Shown: piece after piece, positions 1 to 3,100 of the stretch
Numbering within the stretch: the stretch's first letter is position 1
Layout: each line of letters begins with the position of its first letter
NCBI GenBank assembly: GCA_964506645.1
Contig: CAZDML010000125.1
Location: forward strand, 1-5,899
Direction: 5' to 3'
Length of the DNA: 5,899 bases
From: CAZDML01 sp964506645
GTDB lineage: Bacteria > Elusimicrobiota > Elusimicrobia > 2-01-FULL-59-12
Position numbers and translations under genes: made by a program
Notes under the pieces: generated by a model
Seen by the model: the letters and a program-made list of their open reading frames with translations, nothing else
Told to the model about the DNA's origin: nothing
Database searches by the model: none

Positions 1-78
1 CACGGCCTCTGCTGGTTCATGCACTAGGGCAATACAAAGGAAGAGGGCGAGAAATTGGGTGATTCTACGCGGAATCAT
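1..78 (-). CDS. N-terminus of a secreted or periplasmic protein (3' partial)
   Basis: An ATG at 78..76 opens 26 codons that run off the left edge. The peptide is a classic Sec signal: a basic n-region (MIPRR), a hydrophobic core (FLALFLCIALV, residues 9-19) and a polar c-region ending in AEA, which gives a type I signal-peptidase site after residue 25 (A-x-A). The cysteine at residue 15 sits mid-core without a lipobox, so a lipoprotein is unlikely. GAGGAG lies just upstream. The gene follows the giant gene on the same strand after 108 bp, so it may be co-transcribed or have its own promoter in the spacer. Nothing of the mature protein is visible beyond one residue, so no function can be given. 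The frame is short, but start codon, ribosome-binding site and signal peptide agree. Confidence 0.8.
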   Translation of the reverse strand, partial: MIPRRITQFLALFLCIALVHEPAEAV

Positions 79-80
79 AA

Positions 81-86
81 CTCCTC
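81..86 (-). promoter_or_regulatory. Shine-Dalgarno sequence of the downstream secreted-protein gene
   Basis: On the minus strand this reads GAGGAG, followed by TT and the ATG at 78. Counting GAGG as the anti-SD match leaves 4 nt to the start codon, which is short but workable. It is the main reason, with the signal peptide, for choosing this ATG. Confidence 0.7.
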
Positions 87-138
87 AATTTTAAGGGGTT
101 ATCGTCGAAGAATATATAGAACGAGAGGCTATAAATGG

Positions 139-176
139 AGGTCTTATAGGCCCAAGGAATTTATAGGTCTTTTAGG
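139..176. repeat. Pair of 12-bp direct repeats, 26 bp apart
   Basis: AGGTCTTATAGG (139-150) and AGGTCTTTTAGG (165-176) match at 11 of 12 positions, start to start 26 bp, with a 14-bp spacer. They lie 61-98 bp upstream of the ATG of the secreted-protein gene, where an activator or repressor could bind. No protein is assigned to them, and chance similarity in AT-rich DNA is possible. Confidence 0.5.
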
Positions 177-182
177 AAGGAG

Positions 183-195
183 GCGGCTAAGCCGC
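183..195. repeat. GC-rich 13-bp palindrome over the stop codon of the giant gene
   Basis: GCGGCT-A-AGCCGC is a perfect 6-bp inverted repeat that includes the TAG stop. On the transcribed minus strand it is followed by a pyrimidine-rich CCTCCTTCC stretch and not by a T-run. It is therefore not a canonical intrinsic terminator, though a weak transcript hairpin could form. Confidence 0.4.
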
Positions 196-3100
196 TCTTT
201 GCAGTTGTTGGAGGGTGGATGACGCGTCAGGATAGCGCTGCGTCCAGGAAAACCATCGGTGTTTCCAAAGGTTAGCCACGATGTGCTGCGGAGATAGGGT
301 GCTTAACGCGCGTAAGGACAACAGATCCTGGGCGGTGGCGTTGCGCCAGCCGCGACCGTGCTCAAACACGCGGGTATGCGCCCGAATCATCTGATCGCGG
401 GAGAGAAAGCCCAGCGTGATCGCCCATTCTTCAACCGCAGGTGCCAAGACAAACCAAACAATCCAGCCCATGCCGATACGCGAGAGCGCGGCATGGAGCG
501 GTTCCCAGAATGGCAGCATGCCGGTGATGGACCGTAGCTGCAGTGTCATCGCGCCATCGCCTTGAGGGGTAAACCCGAAATCAACAAGCGCTTGGGTGGC
601 CGCCGGCGGATTACCGCGTCGCGGTTTTAAGGTTAACGTTTCAAAACCGCGGTCTGCTAAAAATTGCGCAAGCACTTTAAAGAACTGTGTTCGCATATGC
701 CGGCGTTCCCTATCCTCTGGAAACACGGCTTTTAGATCAAACTGGGTGGGTCCCAAGAGGAGCGACGTGGGATTTTCCCTGGTTATTTCCAACGTAAACA
801 GTGGTTGTCCCTCCATCGTGTCGTAAACGATATTTAGTGTACTTTCTGCATTGATCGTTGGTTTTAAATGAATCGGTATGCCAAATGGGGGTACCAGTTT
901 GGAAAAATCGCTGTCGCGCAACCAGAGAGTCCCCTGAAGCTCGGCATCTGGAACTTCCGGGTGAGAAGCGCCATTCCAGTACCAGTCCACCTTATACGGA
1001 CCCTGTGTTGACTGCAGGAAATTCGTGTCTTCGATTATCCGGGCGTGTTGTGCATCAAAAACAATCACTTCATCGCCATCGTCTCCGGAAATCACAACCC
1101 CATCATGTCCTTGCTTGATCAAGTAATTCCGATAAGACTCTTTCTGTTGGTCTGGGGTGCCCGGCAGCCACTCCAGCGCTTCTTCGACTTCTGCACGACG
1201 TTCAAACCGTTTTGGATTTTTCAGGTCCACCTGAACGCGAAGAACCGCTGGGGGCGATCCGCGCAGCATCGCGCGATCGTGAGCCATCAATTCCGCAGAG
1301 ATTTTCGAGCTATGAAGATAGACCCCGTCCCCTAACCACCGCCGGCTGGAGCTTGTCGAGAGCATCGTAAAACCCTCGGCTCTGATCTTGGTGGCTGAGG
1401 CAGAATCGGTTCCGTGGTAGAGCGTCTGGGTGTAGGAGCCCTCCGGTGTATCAGCAATAGCCAGAGGTCCAGGTTGAACACGATTGAAGACGTGCAAGTT
1501 ATGTGTCGTATGCGGGGGGATGATATCGTGCGCGGCGAGCTGTATGGCGGTGATGACCGTTGGAGTTAGGAGCCCATTGGTTTCGGCAATGCAGTCCAGG
1601 TAAACATCTTCTAAGGGTTGGAGCCAGTCTCGGATGGTTCGAAGGAAAGAATCGCGATCCTCCGCTTTCAGGGGTTGCGGTGAGGAATGACCCGCGTAAA
1701 AGGCCAGAGCATGTGCGTTAAGAAACGTTTGTGCGAGAGACTTTAAAAACGCCTTAAAGTGTTCGATCGAACGTAGCTCTTCCGGCATATCCCCCGATTC
1801 CAATCGGCTCACCAGGGCCTTTAAAGGGGCGACAAAATAGTGCAAGGTTTCTTGTTCGGGGATGATGCGCGTTGCGATATCGAAGGCTAAGCGAGCAAAG
1901 TCTCCTTCGTCAGCCATTCGATCCAAGGACCCCATGACCCCTGGTCCCAGGACTTCGTATGCCCAATCCGAATCTAGGGCAAACCAGGCCTTATGGCCAC
2001 GCTCAGCTCCTTCCAAAGCACCGACCATAGCCGCCGCATAAAGATCGGTCCACCAATGCCCTTGGGCAATGGCCAGAGAGGAAACCTTTTTCATGACGAT
2101 CGCATAGACTTGAAAATCAGATGAACGAAGGTTGAACAAGAAAACTTTACCATCCACTAAAATGGTTGCCGTGTTGGCTTCTATGTCTACCGTTTGAATG
2201 GTTCCAAAACCGTTTCCAATAATTTGAACCGGAAGCCCAGGTCGTAACAGAGAAGGCGCTTGGCGCCAATTCATCCAGCGGTATTCCACGGAATCCATGA
2301 CCGATATGGCGGCGTGTAAGTTATTTGTTTGGAGAAATTTTTTAAATACAAGGTGGAGAATCTGGTCATACGCCTGTGTGCCGGCGCCATATTGCATTTC
2401 TAAAGTAGGGATTAGATATTGGCACAAATCCTGTGTTTGCTGAGGCGTGAGCGAACGCAAATGATTTTTCAGGCCGATCCTCGTAAACCGTTTTCCTAGA
2501 GCGGTGTATCCCGCCACGACCAACTCTCCTCGCGTCCACCTATAACACGTATAGATGGGATGGTCGACAGGCTGACGATTGACACGCAGGAGCTTGTGAA
2601 GAAACGGTTCCACATAAATTCCATTCCCCATGGCAACCCAGGGCAACCAAATCTCAGTGCCTTCGCTGAGAACAGCCTGTTTGCTTTTAGTAAGAGCGGA
2701 TTTCTTGCTGGTAAAAATGGACCCTTTAATTCCGTCTCCTTCTTTCCACGGATTCGTAGTAGCGGTTTGATTTGGATCTATATACAGTGCCATCCAGCGC
2801 GAAGCCAGCGGCTGCTCTTCGGGATCTAAGCTTTCGAAACGAGTGGCAACATAGCCTGCTTCACGCCGGTTTTGTTCGTTGCGACGGTCTTGAGCCCATA
2901 TGGCTTCGATGCGCCAGGCCTTGCCCAGAATGGCATTCCCTGTCCAGATATTGATCGAGTCTCCAAGCGTTTTAATTTCGTGGTTTTGATTGTCACTACC
3001 AAGAGGGCCCATTCGGATCGTCGTCCATCGGGCCTTTTTCCATCGCAGGGCGTTATCTTTTCGAACATCCTTAAACGCGCTGTCGATAAGCTGGAAGGTC

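Larger units (their letters stand above)
79..186. other. Intergenic spacer with possible promoter elements
   Basis: This 108-bp AT-rich spacer separates the stop of the giant gene from the ATG of the secreted-protein gene. On the minus strand it contains TATATT (116..111), about 33 nt upstream of the ATG and a plausible -10 element, but I see no good -35 box 17 bp upstream of it. A weaker alternative pairs TTGGGC (155..150) with TATAGC (133..128) at 16-bp spacing. A pair of 12-bp direct repeats lies in its right half. There is no stem followed by a T-run on the minus strand, so no intrinsic terminator is evident between the two genes and read-through is possible. Confidence 0.4.

Noticed and set aside
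183..195. Intrinsic terminator for the giant gene at the GC-rich palindrome
   Set aside because: The stem is short with almost no loop and overlaps the stop codon, and no T-run follows on the transcribed strand.
175..276. Purine-rich AGGAAGGAGG and GGAGGGTGG with an ATG near 220 on the plus strand
   Set aside because: The frame from this ATG closes after 18 codons and lies antisense to the end of the giant gene, so the SD-like string is most likely chance.
1027..1437. Reading the ART region as the toxin tip of a polymorphic toxin
   Set aside because: About 280 residues with further domains follow it, no delivery or repeat scaffold such as RHS was recognised, and no small immunity gene is adjacent; the gene after it encodes a secreted protein.
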